The notes below the pieces were generated by a model that was given only the letters and a program-made list of their open reading frames with translations, was not told where the DNA came from and made no database searches. DNA of 64,000 nucleotides. Source: Hyphomonas sp. (GTDB taxonomy: Bacteria; Pseudomonadota; Alphaproteobacteria; Caulobacterales; Hyphomonadaceae). Every line of letters begins with the position of its first letter. The stretch's first letter is position 1. The stretch spans positions 178,171 to 242,170 of the forward strand of contig NZ_WGLO01000002.1 in assembly GCF_016125515.1 (NCBI RefSeq), read 5' to 3'. Positions 36,517 through 45,155 of this stretch are shown here, piece after piece. The position numbers and the translations under genes are program-made.

Positions 36517-37808
36517 CCATGCACTCCCGCAAACAACTGATACGGCAGCGCGCCGACGACAGCGGCGGACAGGCAGGTGGCGAGCGTGCCGGCCAGCAGC
36601 GTGCGCCAGGCGAGCGACAGGAAGTCGTCGCGGCGTTCCGGCTCGACGATCGAGAGACCGCCGATCAGGATGCCCATCGAGCCGAAATTGGCAAAGCCGC
36701 AGATGGCGTGGGCGGTGATGATCCGGGTGCGCGGATCCATGGCGTCCACCGGAATGTCAGCCAGCTGGATGAAGGCGACGAATTCGGTGAGCACGGTCTT
36801 CACGCCCATCAACGAACCCGATCGCGCGGCTTCGTCCCACGGCACGCCGACCATGTACATGAGCGGCGCGAAGATCCAGCCGAGGATGCGCTCAATCGAA
36901 AGCGGCGCGCCGAACACGTCCGGGAAAACACCGAGACCGGCATTGACCAGCCAGAGCAGCGCAAGCGCGGCGATCAACATCGTCGCGATGTTGAACACGA
37001 TCTTCAGGCCATCCGTGGCGCCGGTCGAGAAGGCGTCCATCGTGGAGGCGTAGTTGAAATCAGGGTTCTGAACGCGCTGGTCAGCCGGCGTGGTTTCCGG
37101 GATCATGGTAAGCGCCACGGCCACGGCCGCGGGCGCCGCCATGATGGACGCGGTCAGCAGCTGGGCCAGCGGATTGGCCATCTTTCCCTCAAGGAACGCT
37201 CCGTATACGACCAGAACCGAGCCGGCGATGGTGGCGAAGCCTGCCGTCATCATGATCAGCAGTTCCGAGCGCGTCATGCCTTTCACGTAAGGCCGGATCA
37301 GGACCGGCGCTTCGGTCATTCCCATGAACACGTTGGCCGACACGGCGAGCGAAGTGGCCCCGCCGAGACCCATCGTGCGGCGGAAGACAGCGGCAAAGCC
37401 GTTGGTGATCCAGCGCAGGATACGCCAGTGCCAGAGCATGGCGGAAAGCGCGGCGACAACGATGATGATGGGCAGGATCTGGAAGAAGAACAGCGGCGGC
37501 GCCGATCCGCCGATCAGCTCGCTAGCAGCCGCATTGTCGCCGACATAGCCGAACACGAAACTGGTGCCGGCGCGCGTGGCGGCCTGCAGACCGCTCACGA
37601 CATCGTTCGCCTTGAACAGGATCTGCCGCACGACCGGAATGCCGAACAGGATCAGCGCGAAGGCGAATTGCATCACGGTGGCGCCGAGCACGATCTTCCA
37701 CGGGAAGAGCTTCTTTTTCTCGGAAACCAGCCAGCAAATCGCGTAGATCAATGCCATGCCCAGAAGCGCACGGCCGTTGTCCCATCCCCATTCAAAACCT
37801 GCCGGCAT
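36513..37808 (-). CDS. CNT-family nucleoside transporter (NupC-like)
   Basis: A 431-residue concentrative nucleoside transporter with 8-10 membrane helices, importing nucleosides with H+ or Na+. GVVGD-like GYVGDNAA, LRILRWITN, GMTEAPVLIRPYVKGMTRSEL (substrate loop) and the C-terminal RTRIITAHAICGFANFGSMGI are family-conserved. I use ATG 37808, which has GGGAGGTG about 12 bases upstream. The downstream TonB receptor overlaps it by 4 bases, suggesting an outer plus inner membrane uptake route. Confidence 0.92.
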   Translation of the reverse strand: MPAGFEWGWDNGRALLGMALIYAICWLVSEKKKLFPWKIVLGATVMQFAFALILFGIPVVRQILFKANDVVSGLQAATRAGTSFVFGYVGDNAAASELIGGSAPPLFFFQILPIIIVVAALSAMLWHWRILRWITNGFAAVFRRTMGLGGATSLAVSANVFMGMTEAPVLIRPYVKGMTRSELLIMMTAGFATIAGSVLVVYGAFLEGKMANPLAQLLTASIMAAPAAVAVALTMIPETTPADQRVQNPDFNYASTMDAFSTGATDGLKIVFNIATMLIAALALLWLVNAGLGVFPDVFGAPLSIERILGWIFAPLMYMVGVPWDEAARSGSLMGVKTVLTEFVAFIQLADIPVDAMDPRTRIITAHAICGFANFGSMGILIGGLSIVEPERRDDFLSLAWRTLLAGTLATCLSAAVVGALPYQLFAGVHG

Positions 37809-38014
37809 GGACACCCGCACCTCCCGCTTATTGGAACCCGGTACAAGGCTTAGCGGCGTGTCTGCCGAATGGAAAGCGGGCAACGGCAAAAGCCGGGTTT
37901 CCCGCCGGGGCTGCATTGATGGCGGGCTGCCTAGCCCGCAGGGCGAGTTGCGTTGACGCGCAGGCGCGATTGCCAGACGCAGTCTGTAACCAGTTTCTGA
38001 AGGATGAAGCGCGA

Positions 38015-39214
38015 ATGCTGAGGCGGGCCGCCTGCCTGACATTCACATTGCTGACCGCGTGCGCGGCGGAGACGCCCGGGATTCCGGCGCCGGAAGCCCA
38101 TGAACCGACGCTCGCCAGCGTGGTTCTGGCGGAAAGCGAGCAGACCCATTCGGGACCGAGCGACGCAGCGCGCGCCTTCTTCTTTGCCCAGACCGAGCTT
38201 TACCTGGCCGGCGCCGACCCGGCCCAGAACAAACCTTTGGCCGATGTGCTGCGCGCGATGGGCCGGGGCGATCTCGCCGAAGCGGCGGGCAGCGACAATC
38301 CGGGCATCGCCTGCCCTCAGCTCTGGGTCGATCCGGTAGAGATGATGTCGCAAAATGTGCAGGACGCGCACATCGTCATCATAGAGACCGAGCGCAGCGC
38401 GCCCGCGCAGATCGACTTCCTCGGCGAGATTTTCGGCCGTCTTGCCGAGGACGGTTTCACGGCCTACGCGGATGACGGACTGACGCTCGAACCGGCCGGC
38501 GCCAGCCATCCCGGCATTCCGCTCGTCACAGAAGGCCTGGTGACACGCGATCCCGGACACGGCCGGTTGCTGCGCGCGGTAAAGTCGAGCGGAATGACCC
38601 TCGTCGATGCCGGCATCTGGTGGCGCGGCGCGGCCGACCTTGCCGCCCTGACGCCGGGCGAACAAGCCACCCGCCGCCAACTGGCGCTCGCCGACCAGCT
38701 GAGCCGCAAGGTGTTCTGGACCAATCCGTACGCCCGGGCGGTCGTGCATATCGAGTCCACAGACGATCCCTCCGGAACCACCGCGTTCCGGGATGTGGTG
38801 AAACGCCTGACCGGATTTGACCCGCTGGTGATCGGATTGATCACCTGCAGCGAAATGGATGAACGCCCGGCCTACCTGCCCTCGCTCGGCGATGAGGCGG
38901 GTTCGGCCGCGCGGGCGGACCTGGTCTTCGCCTTACCGCGCGAGACCCTCAAGGATGGCCGCATGGTCTCCGGGCGCACCGAAACTGACACCTCTGTGGA
39001 CCTGCCTGACCCCTTCCTGACCCAGGACCGGCCCGTCCTGATCGAAGCGCGGCGCCTGAATGAACCCGATCTGGCCGTACCTGAGGACCGTCTGCTGTTA
39101 CTGCCGGGCGAGCGGCTGCCGCTGATCCTGCCCCCCGGCGAGTACCGGATCGAGGCCTGGACGCGGGACGGCCCCTTGAACGCGCCGGTCCGGGTCCAGG
39201 TCAGCCCGGTTTGA
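38015..39214 (+). CDS. predicted lipoprotein, possibly related to ChaN/EreA-type proteins
   Basis: A 399-residue protein with lipoprotein signal (LLTACAAETPG, Cys14). AHIVIIETERSAPAQIDFLGE reads like the GExH-type opening of ChaN/TIKI/EreA-superfamily proteins with the Gly and His replaced, and a regular pattern of helix and strand follows; a Pro/Leu-rich C-terminal strand domain (LLLLPGERLPLILPPGEYR) looks like an added beta domain. This relation is tentative. Function unknown. ATG 38015 is chosen for the signal; it is divergent from the nucleoside transporter. Confidence 0.6.
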   Translation: MLRRAACLTFTLLTACAAETPGIPAPEAHEPTLASVVLAESEQTHSGPSDAARAFFFAQTELYLAGADPAQNKPLADVLRAMGRGDLAEAAGSDNPGIACPQLWVDPVEMMSQNVQDAHIVIIETERSAPAQIDFLGEIFGRLAEDGFTAYADDGLTLEPAGASHPGIPLVTEGLVTRDPGHGRLLRAVKSSGMTLVDAGIWWRGAADLAALTPGEQATRRQLALADQLSRKVFWTNPYARAVVHIESTDDPSGTTAFRDVVKRLTGFDPLVIGLITCSEMDERPAYLPSLGDEAGSAARADLVFALPRETLKDGRMVSGRTETDTSVDLPDPFLTQDRPVLIEARRLNEPDLAVPEDRLLLLPGERLPLILPPGEYRIEAWTRDGPLNAPVRVQVSPV

Positions 39215-39310
39215 CGACGGTTCAAAGCGGGCCTAGGTTTTTGGCAAATATATCAAGCGCCTGAACGTGTTCCCGAGACAGGCGCGCCGTGCTGCACGAA
39301 GGACATCAGA

Positions 39311-40852
39311 ATGAAGATCCGGGCATTTCTCCTGGCGTTGACGATTGTATCGGCTGCCCCGGCGCTCGCCGCCCCTGAAGCGACCGCCGCCGAAAAGGCC
39401 GAGACCGACGCCAAGCCGCTTCCCGAACCTGTGATGTTCACCACGACACATACAGGCACGTTCGGGGGCCAGAAGATCACCTACCGGGTGGAAGCGGGCG
39501 AAACGCAGATCCGGAACAGCGAGGGCGAACCAGCCGCGAGCCTGTTCACGATCGCCTATATCCGCGAGAATGCCAGCGGTCCCCGCCCCGTCTCTTTCGT
39601 GTTCAATGGTGGCCCGGGATCGGCCTCGGTGTGGCTGCACCTGGGCGTGCTTGGCCCGAAACGTGTGCAGGTCGCGAGCGATGCCGACGCAGATGATGGC
39701 GCCGCGCCCTACACCCTGCTCGACAATCCACTGTCGATCCTCGACGTGACTGACCTCGTCTTCATCGATCCGGTCGGAACCGGGTACAGCCGCGCCATCG
39801 GCAAGGGCGAGGACAAGGATTACTGGAGCGAGGAGGGCGATGGCAGCTCGATTGCCGAATTCATCCGGATCTGGCTGACCGATCACAAGCGCTGGAACGC
39901 GCCGAAATACCTGATCGGCGAAAGCTTCGGCACGACGCGTGCGGCCTATCTCGCGCACCGCATGATCACCGGCGAAGTGGACATTGCGTTCAATGGCCTC
40001 GTGATGATCTCGCAGGCACTGGACTATGAGGGGTCAACGTCGGCTCACGACAACGTCTATTCCTACATCACCTACCTCCCCAGCATGGCGGCGACCGCGC
40101 AGTATCATGGCAAGGCGGGCATCGGTGTGCCGCAAGCCACCTTCCTGGCCGAGGCCCGCGCCTTTGCGCGCGATGAATACGGCCCCGCCCTGCTCAAGGG
40201 CGCCCAACTGAAACCGGAAGAGCGCGCGCATATCCGCGACCGACTTGCCTACTTCACCGGCCTCGACCCGGCCTATATCGAAACCTCCGACCTGCGGATC
40301 CTGATGCACCGGTTCCAGAAGGAATTGCTGCGCGATCGGGGCGTCGCGCTCGGCCGGCTCGATGGACGCTATCTCGGCGACGAAGCCGACGACGCCGCCG
40401 AAGGCCCCGACTCCGATGCTTCCGACTATGCGGTGGGATCGGCCTACAATGCGCTGATGAACCAGTACCTTTCAGCCGATCTCGGCGTCACGATGGACCG
40501 GTCCTATATGGTTTCGAGCGACGACGCGGGCAACAACTGGAACTTCAGCGACGCGCCAGAGGGCGAGTATTCCGAGCCACATTACGTCAATGTCGGCCGC
40601 AAGCTGTCGACCGCGATGCGGCAGAACACGGCGATGAAAGTTTGGGTGGCGAGCGGCTATTTCGACCTGATCACGCCTTTCTTCGACTCCGAGATCACCT
40701 TCGGCCGCTACGGTATCCCGCAGGACCGCGTGGCGATGACCTACTACCAGGCCGGCCACATGATGTATCTCAACCAGGGCGCCCTCGCCGCCCTCGCTGC
40801 CGACCTGCGCACCTTCTACGCCGGCAGGCTGGAAGACGCGCGGCCGAAGTAA
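39311..40852 (+). CDS. S10-family serine carboxypeptidase-like protein, secreted
   Basis: A 513-residue alpha/beta hydrolase of peptidase family S10. It has a signal peptide (ALAAP, about residue 21), the oxyanion FNGGPGSASVW, the nucleophile in LIGESFGTTRAAYLA, the Asp in ASGYFDLITPF and the His in YQAGHMMYL. Such proteins cleave C-terminal residues from peptides in the periplasm or outside. It stands alone between a lipoprotein and a convergent VOC gene. Confidence 0.9.
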   Translation: MKIRAFLLALTIVSAAPALAAPEATAAEKAETDAKPLPEPVMFTTTHTGTFGGQKITYRVEAGETQIRNSEGEPAASLFTIAYIRENASGPRPVSFVFNGGPGSASVWLHLGVLGPKRVQVASDADADDGAAPYTLLDNPLSILDVTDLVFIDPVGTGYSRAIGKGEDKDYWSEEGDGSSIAEFIRIWLTDHKRWNAPKYLIGESFGTTRAAYLAHRMITGEVDIAFNGLVMISQALDYEGSTSAHDNVYSYITYLPSMAATAQYHGKAGIGVPQATFLAEARAFARDEYGPALLKGAQLKPEERAHIRDRLAYFTGLDPAYIETSDLRILMHRFQKELLRDRGVALGRLDGRYLGDEADDAAEGPDSDASDYAVGSAYNALMNQYLSADLGVTMDRSYMVSSDDAGNNWNFSDAPEGEYSEPHYVNVGRKLSTAMRQNTAMKVWVASGYFDLITPFFDSEITFGRYGIPQDRVAMTYYQAGHMMYLNQGALAALAADLRTFYAGRLEDARPK

Positions 40853-40864
40853 TCCGCTCCAAAC

Positions 40865-40890
40865 AAAAATCCCCCCGGTTTGCGCCGGGG
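40865..40890 (-). terminator. intrinsic terminator of the VOC gene
   Basis: CCCCGG (40873-40878) and CCGGGG (40885-40890) pair over a 6-base loop; on the minus strand a run of five T (complement of 40865-40869) follows. It can also block transcripts from the S10 peptidase, which ends 12 bases before. Confidence 0.7.
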
Positions 40891-40921
40891 AGATTCTCTG
40901 ATCGTCCAAAATGACAGTGTC

Positions 40922-41290
40922 TCAGCCCAGCTTGCAGACGCAGATCTTGTTGCCATCTGGGTCGCGGAAGTAGGCGCCGTAGAAGGTCGGCATCCGGTTG
41001 CCGGGTGCGCCTTCGTCAGCGGCGCCGAGTTCGATGGCCTTATTGTAGACCTTGTCGACCGTTTCCTTGTCCTTGGCTGCAAGCGCGGGCATCACGCCGT
41101 TGCCAACGCTGGCGGGGTTCTTGTCGTAGGCGTCGCCGATGGCGAGCATCGGCTGGCCGGGGCCGACGCCGTAGAACTGCAGACGCTCGTTCGCGAAGAA
41201 GCGCTTGGCGCCCATTTCGCCGAGCACGGCATCGTAGAAGGCGAGCGCCTTCTCCTTGTTGTTGGTTCCGAGTGTCACATAAGCCAGCAT
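40922..41290 (-). CDS. VOC/glyoxalase-superfamily protein
   Basis: A 122-residue single-unit VOC protein: LAYVTLGTNNKEKALAFYD opens the fold and GAYFRDPDGNKICVC closes it. The final Glu ligand of glyoxalases is replaced by Cys-containing residues, so metal use is uncertain. CAGGAGGAAAGACC stands directly before ATG 41290, which fixes the start. A terminator lies 32 bases after the stop. Function not known. Confidence 0.87.
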   Translation of the reverse strand: MLAYVTLGTNNKEKALAFYDAVLGEMGAKRFFANERLQFYGVGPGQPMLAIGDAYDKNPASVGNGVMPALAAKDKETVDKVYNKAIELGAADEGAPGNRMPTFYGAYFRDPDGNKICVCKLG

Positions 41291-41409
41291 GGTCTTTCCT
41301 CCTGGGTATTGTTTCGGAACTGAGAAGAACACGGCGCCGGGCGACTGGCAAGATTGACCGCGGGGCAGATCGGGCAGGCCTGCGGGTCGAGGTGACGCAG
41401 GGGATATGC

Positions 41410-41429
41410 TTGACGTTGACGTGAACGTC
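41410..41429. promoter_or_regulatory. MerR-type operator upstream of an SDR gene
   Basis: GACGTGAACGTC (41418-41429) is two perfect 5-bp arms (GACGT, ACGTC) around GA, preceded by TTGACG (41410-41415), a -35-like hexamer. This is the form of MerR-family sites such as those of LiuR/SoxR-like regulators, and it lies 46-65 bases before the SDR start. Confidence 0.5.
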
Positions 41430-41474
41430 TGGTGTGACACCGCCCAAATTAAAAACCGCTTTCAGGAGACCCCC

Positions 41475-42392
41475 ATGTCCGAGATCCGCTTCGACGGCCG
41501 CGTTGCCATTGTCACCGGTGCTGGCGGCGGCCTTGGCCGCGCACACGCGCTGGAACTCGCCCGCCGCGGCGCCAAGGTCGTGATCAACGACCTGGGCGGA
41601 TCGCGCGATGGCACGGGCGGCAACTCTGCAGCGGCCGAAGCCGTGGTGAAGGAAATCGAAGCCTTCGGCGGCGAAGCCATCGCCAATGGCTCGTCGGTCT
41701 CCGACGAGGCCGGCGTGCAGAAAATGATCGATGACACGATGGCCAAATGGGGCCGCATCGACATCATCATCGCCAATGCCGGCATCCTGCGCGACCGTTC
41801 CTTCTCGAAAATGTCCATCGACGACATCGACCTGGTGCTGGCCGTCCACCTGCGCGGCACCTTTCTGCCGGTGAAGGCCGCCTGGGACATCATGAAAGCC
41901 CAGAACTACGGCCGTATCGTCGTGACGACGTCGTCGACCGGTCTGTATGGCAACTTCGGTCAGGCCAACTACGGCGCCGCGAAACTAGGCGTCGTCGGCA
42001 TGATGAACACGCTGAAGATCGAAGGTGCGAAAAACGACATCAAGATCAACGCGGTGTGCCCGATTGCGGCAACGCGGATGACCGAAGACATCATGTCAGA
42101 GCAGATGCTGGCTGCCCTGAAGCCGGAATACGTCACCCCGGGCGTCATTAACCTCGTCAAGGAAGACGCCCCGACCGGCATGATCCTGTCAGCCGGCGCA
42201 GGCGCCTTCTCGATGGCCCGCATCGTCGAGACGGCCGGCGTATTCGTCGGCGCCGGCGAAGCACTGACCGCCGAAGCGGTCGCCGCGAAATGGGACCGGA
42301 TCACCGACGTGAGCACCACACGCCCTGCCTTCAAGTCCGGCGGCGAACACGGCCAGAACATCTTCGCCGCGGTTGCCGAAAGCGTGAAGTAA
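41475..42392 (+). CDS. SDR, (3R)-hydroxyacyl-CoA dehydrogenase/MFE-2-like
   Basis: A 305-residue SDR with TGAGGGLG (cofactor), NDLGG and a GTGG-containing loop typical of the dehydrogenase domain of multifunctional beta-oxidation enzyme type 2, NAGI, STGLYGNFGQANYGAAKLG (catalytic Ser, Tyr, Lys) and a longer C-terminal half than classical SDRs. CAGGAG precedes ATG 41475. The role is thought to be oxidation of 3-hydroxyacyl-CoA in fatty-acid breakdown, in line with an MerR-type operator of the kind used for acyl-CoA catabolism. Confidence 0.9.
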   Translation: MSEIRFDGRVAIVTGAGGGLGRAHALELARRGAKVVINDLGGSRDGTGGNSAAAEAVVKEIEAFGGEAIANGSSVSDEAGVQKMIDDTMAKWGRIDIIIANAGILRDRSFSKMSIDDIDLVLAVHLRGTFLPVKAAWDIMKAQNYGRIVVTTSSTGLYGNFGQANYGAAKLGVVGMMNTLKIEGAKNDIKINAVCPIAATRMTEDIMSEQMLAALKPEYVTPGVINLVKEDAPTGMILSAGAGAFSMARIVETAGVFVGAGEALTAEAVAAKWDRITDVSTTRPAFKSGGEHGQNIFAAVAESVK

Positions 42393-42453
42393 TCAACCCA
42401 TCTTGCCAAGGAACAGCGCGGGTCGCAGGCTCTCCTGAAACTTGGAGACCCCC

Positions 42454-42819
42454 ATGCGACTTGCCCTTCTTGTTCTCTCCCTGACCCTCGTTTCAGGCTG
42501 CGCCTTCGCGCACAAATCCGCGCCCGCACCCGAAGATGAAGCGCCCGTTTCAAACGTCCACATCGCCGAGGCGGGCAAGATGTGCGGCGGAATTGCGGGC
42601 TTTTCCTGCGCCGAAGGCCTCACGTGCGTTTATGAGGACGGCATCTGCCGCCGGGTCGCCGATGCGGCCGGCGAATGCCGGAAGACACCGACCATCTGCA
42701 CCCGCGAATACAATCCGGTCTGCGGCTGTGATGGCGAGACCTATGGCAACAAATGCGAAGCACTCGCCGCTGGCACCAGCGTCGCGCATACTGGCGAATG
42801 CCCACCCAGCGGAAGCTGA
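42454..42819 (+). CDS. Kazal-type protease-inhibitor-domain lipoprotein
   Basis: A 121-residue protein with a lipobox (VSGC, Cys16) and ten further Cys. Residues 40-75 (CGGIAGFSCAEGLTCV, EDGICRR) look like an IGFBP-like Cys-rich unit; residues 75-116 (REYNPVCGCDGETYGNKC ... GEC) are a Kazal domain, the fold of serine-protease inhibitors best known in animals. CTTGGAG precedes ATG 42454. It may inhibit host, predator or own periplasmic proteases; the scissile P1 residue region is around Cys82-Asn87. It stands alone after the SDR. Confidence 0.9.
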   Translation: MRLALLVLSLTLVSGCAFAHKSAPAPEDEAPVSNVHIAEAGKMCGGIAGFSCAEGLTCVYEDGICRRVADAAGECRKTPTICTREYNPVCGCDGETYGNKCEALAAGTSVAHTGECPPSGS

Positions 42820-42964
42820 TTTTCCCTCAGGAACAGAAGGCTATAGACCCATACTCGAATCCGGCTTGCGTAAGGGTTCGCAGTTTATTCGACCTCGGCT
42901 GCATCCATCCGCGCTTCACCGTGCATCCTCTTTACGACAGGCAATCACATAGGGGGACGCACGC

Positions 42965-44188
42965 ATGTCCGCACGCCGTCTATCGATACTGATCGCGCTG
43001 ATTGCACTCGGGTGGGGCCATACTGTCGCCGAGACCCCAACCTCGCCGGCTACGATGACGTTCGTGGAAGGCCGGCTTGAAGGCGAGGGTGCGCAACTGC
43101 TGCGCGCCGAGTTGCCCGGCGCACAATTCATATTGTTCGGAGAAGACCACGGATTTGCCGACTCGCCGGAGATCGCGCTCGCCCTTGCCCGCGAGGCGCG
43201 CGCGTTCGGTGTTGTCCATCATGCGATGGAGATTGGCCCGCAGAGCGACGCCGTCCTGACCGATCTGCTGCGGATCGGCGGGAACACGGAGCTTGCGGCG
43301 TTTCTGGAAAACCGTCCGCTCGCGATTCCGTTCGTGAACATGGCAGAAGACGCCCGCCTTGCGGATTACTTTGTCGATGAAGCCGAAGACGGAATCGATC
43401 CGGTCCGGGGACTGGATCAGGAATTTGTCGGCGCGCCGCTGGTGCATCTGCAGACCTTGTCCGCGGCAGCCCCGACACACGAAGCCGCCAGCCTGACGCA
43501 GGCCTGGCGCGACGCCGACCACAACGCATTCGCTGAGGGCCGACTGGACGCCATCATGATGCTGACGGCGACGCCGGAAGACTTCGAGGCGCTCAGCCGC
43601 GCCTATGCCGACCTGCCCGGCGCACTGGGCCTTATCAAGGATCTGGCAGAGAGTGCTGAAATCTATGCGCTTTATTCTTCCGGCGATAACTATGCCAGCA
43701 ATGCCACCCGGGTGTCGCTTATGCGCCGCCACTTGCTCGAAGCGCTTGAGGCCACGCCCGAGCCCGCTCCGCGCGTCCTGTTCAAGTTCGGCGCAAATCA
43801 TCTCGCGCGTGGAACCGGCCCCCTGAACACATTCGACCTCGGCTCACTGACCGAAGGCATCGCGGCCGCGAACGGACTGAATGCCTTGCACATCCTGTTC
43901 GTTCCGCTTCAGGGGCAACAAACGGTTACCAATCCGGCGGGCGAGCGTGTCTTCGAGACGGTCGATTACCGTTCCGAAGAGATGGCCGCCTTGCTGGCAG
44001 CCGCGGGCATTTCCGAAGAAGCTATCCCGGCAGACGGGTATGCAGTGATCCCGCTCGAAAGCGTTCGCCTGCGGCTGGAACAGAAAGGGCTGAACGCTCT
44101 CTCGCCCGACAATCGCTTCTTCCTGCTGGGCTACGATTATCTCGTCACAACCCGGGGCGCGCGTCCGGCCACCCCGATCGTCGACTGA
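42965..44188 (+). CDS. secreted TIKI/ChaN/EreA-superfamily protein
   Basis: A 407-residue protein with a signal peptide (residues 1-22). FILFGEDHGFADSPEIA (GExH-type motif) and VVHHAMEIGPQSD give the Glu and His arrangement of the TIKI/ChaN/erythromycin-esterase superfamily of hydrolases and haem-binding proteins; FKFGANHLARG, with another His, fits the last conserved block. It could be a metalloprotease-like or esterase enzyme in the periplasm; no substrate can be named. It is preceded by a 145-base gap and the Kazal gene. Confidence 0.7.
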   Translation: MSARRLSILIALIALGWGHTVAETPTSPATMTFVEGRLEGEGAQLLRAELPGAQFILFGEDHGFADSPEIALALAREARAFGVVHHAMEIGPQSDAVLTDLLRIGGNTELAAFLENRPLAIPFVNMAEDARLADYFVDEAEDGIDPVRGLDQEFVGAPLVHLQTLSAAAPTHEAASLTQAWRDADHNAFAEGRLDAIMMLTATPEDFEALSRAYADLPGALGLIKDLAESAEIYALYSSGDNYASNATRVSLMRRHLLEALEATPEPAPRVLFKFGANHLARGTGPLNTFDLGSLTEGIAAANGLNALHILFVPLQGQQTVTNPAGERVFETVDYRSEEMAALLAAAGISEEAIPADGYAVIPLESVRLRLEQKGLNALSPDNRFFLLGYDYLVTTRGARPATPIVD

Positions 44189-44197
44189 TCCGGCAAG

Positions 44198-44437
44198 TCA
44201 ATCCGCCCCACCATCACCGCCATCGCCGATGTCTCCGGTGACCATTTCGTTGTTCTCGCCGGCCGGCGTACGCGGCGAGGCCTCGTCCGGGTCCGAACCT
44301 GCGAGGGTCGCCGGCAGCAGCGGCGTGGGATTGCCGTCACGCGGCGGATCGCGCGGTGGACGGTTTGGGGGAACGCGCCGCGTGAAGGCAAAGATCACCG
44401 CAGCCACGAGCAGGACAAAGACCAGCAGTTTCAGCAT
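44198..44437 (-). CDS. small membrane-anchored protein, unknown
   Basis: A 79-residue protein: one N-terminal membrane helix (LKLLVFVLLVAAVIFAF), an Arg/Pro-rich stretch and a Gly/Asp/Glu-rich tail. I do not recognise it. Topology suggests a short envelope protein with its tail outside or inside the membrane, not decidable here. It follows the HD-domain gene by 23 bases on the same strand, and may be cotranscribed with it. Confidence 0.6.
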   Translation of the reverse strand: MLKLLVFVLLVAAVIFAFTRRVPPNRPPRDPPRDGNPTPLLPATLAGSDPDEASPRTPAGENNEMVTGDIGDGGDGGAD

Positions 44438-44460
44438 CAGGCTTTGTCCTGTCTTTCAAG

Positions 44461-45057
44461 TTATTCCTGCATCGCCTTCAGATACATGGAATTTTTCGGG
44501 CGCGCGAACAGCCGCTCGACCATCGGGGCGAAGAATTCAAGCGGCTCGCTTTCGTAGTCCGGATCGAACGCCGCCTGGTCGTAGAGGTGGCAAAACTGCG
44601 CGCAGTATTCAAAATGCGGGTTGCCGCGGAACTGGTCGCGCATGTTCCGGTCGAGCCCGAGATGGTGGAAGAAATAATAGCCCTGGAACGCGCCGTGATT
44701 GGCGACCATCCAGTGATTGGCTTCCGACACAAAGGGCTTGAGGATCGCCGCGGCGACGTCCGGATGGTTAAAGCTGCCGAGCGTGTCGCCGATGTCGTGC
44801 AACAGGGCGCAGACGACATATTCTTCGTCGCGGCCATCGCGGTGCGCGCGCGTCGCGGTTTGCAACGAGTGGGTGAGCCGGTCGACCGGGAAACCGCCAT
44901 AGTCGCCGTCCAGCAGTTTCAGATGGTCGAGCACTCGTTTTGCGAGCCCTTTGTTGAAGCTCTTTGCGTGTTCGGCAATGATATCCCAATCTTCCTTGGT
45001 GCCCTCCAGCATCTCCCGGAATTTTGCCTGATCTTCAGCCTTGTGCCCGTCGGCCAT
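44461..45057 (-). CDS. HD-domain protein, predicted phosphohydrolase
   Basis: A 198-residue all-helical protein. The HD core is visible: His in LTHSLQTATRAHRDG, the HD pair in CALLHDIGDTLG and a later WMVANHGAFQ-QYY stretch with His; LYDQAAFDPDYES supplies the last Asp region. Such proteins bind two metals and hydrolyse phosphate esters or carry out oxygenase-like chemistry. The family is common in marine Alphaproteobacteria near lipid genes, but no substrate is known. Start at ATG 45057; a strong hairpin lies upstream, so it has its own promoter. Confidence 0.85.
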   Translation of the reverse strand: MADGHKAEDQAKFREMLEGTKEDWDIIAEHAKSFNKGLAKRVLDHLKLLDGDYGGFPVDRLTHSLQTATRAHRDGRDEEYVVCALLHDIGDTLGSFNHPDVAAAILKPFVSEANHWMVANHGAFQGYYFFHHLGLDRNMRDQFRGNPHFEYCAQFCHLYDQAAFDPDYESEPLEFFAPMVERLFARPKNSMYLKAMQE

Positions 45058-45117
45058 GGTGTTTCCTCCGCTTCTTTTACGGAAGCCTAACCCGGAACAC
45101 GCGATCTGGAAAGCAAG

Positions 45118-45143
45118 AGCCCCGGACGTTTGCGTCCGGGGCT
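45118..45143 (-). terminator. strong hairpin after the PcfJ-like gene
   Basis: AGCCCCGGACG (45118-45128) and CGTCCGGGGCT (45133-45143) form a perfect 11-bp stem with a TTTG loop, 13 bases after the PcfJ-like stop. The following minus-strand sequence CTTGCTTTCC is only moderately T-rich. Confidence 0.65.
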
Positions 45144-45155
45144 CCCGGCTTTGAC

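Noticed and set aside
37751..38014. An 88-codon upstream extension of the lipoprotein at 38015
   Set aside because: It would overlap the start of the nucleoside transporter on the other strand and put the lipoprotein signal inside the protein.
37809..38014. Riboswitch before the nucleoside transporter
   Set aside because: GC hairpins exist (for example 37922-37939), but no purine, preQ1 or other known aptamer core could be recognised.
36513..38042. A 78-residue N-terminal extension of the nucleoside transporter
   Set aside because: No hydrophobic or conserved sequence there; ATG 37808 has GGGAGGTG upstream and a normal transporter start.
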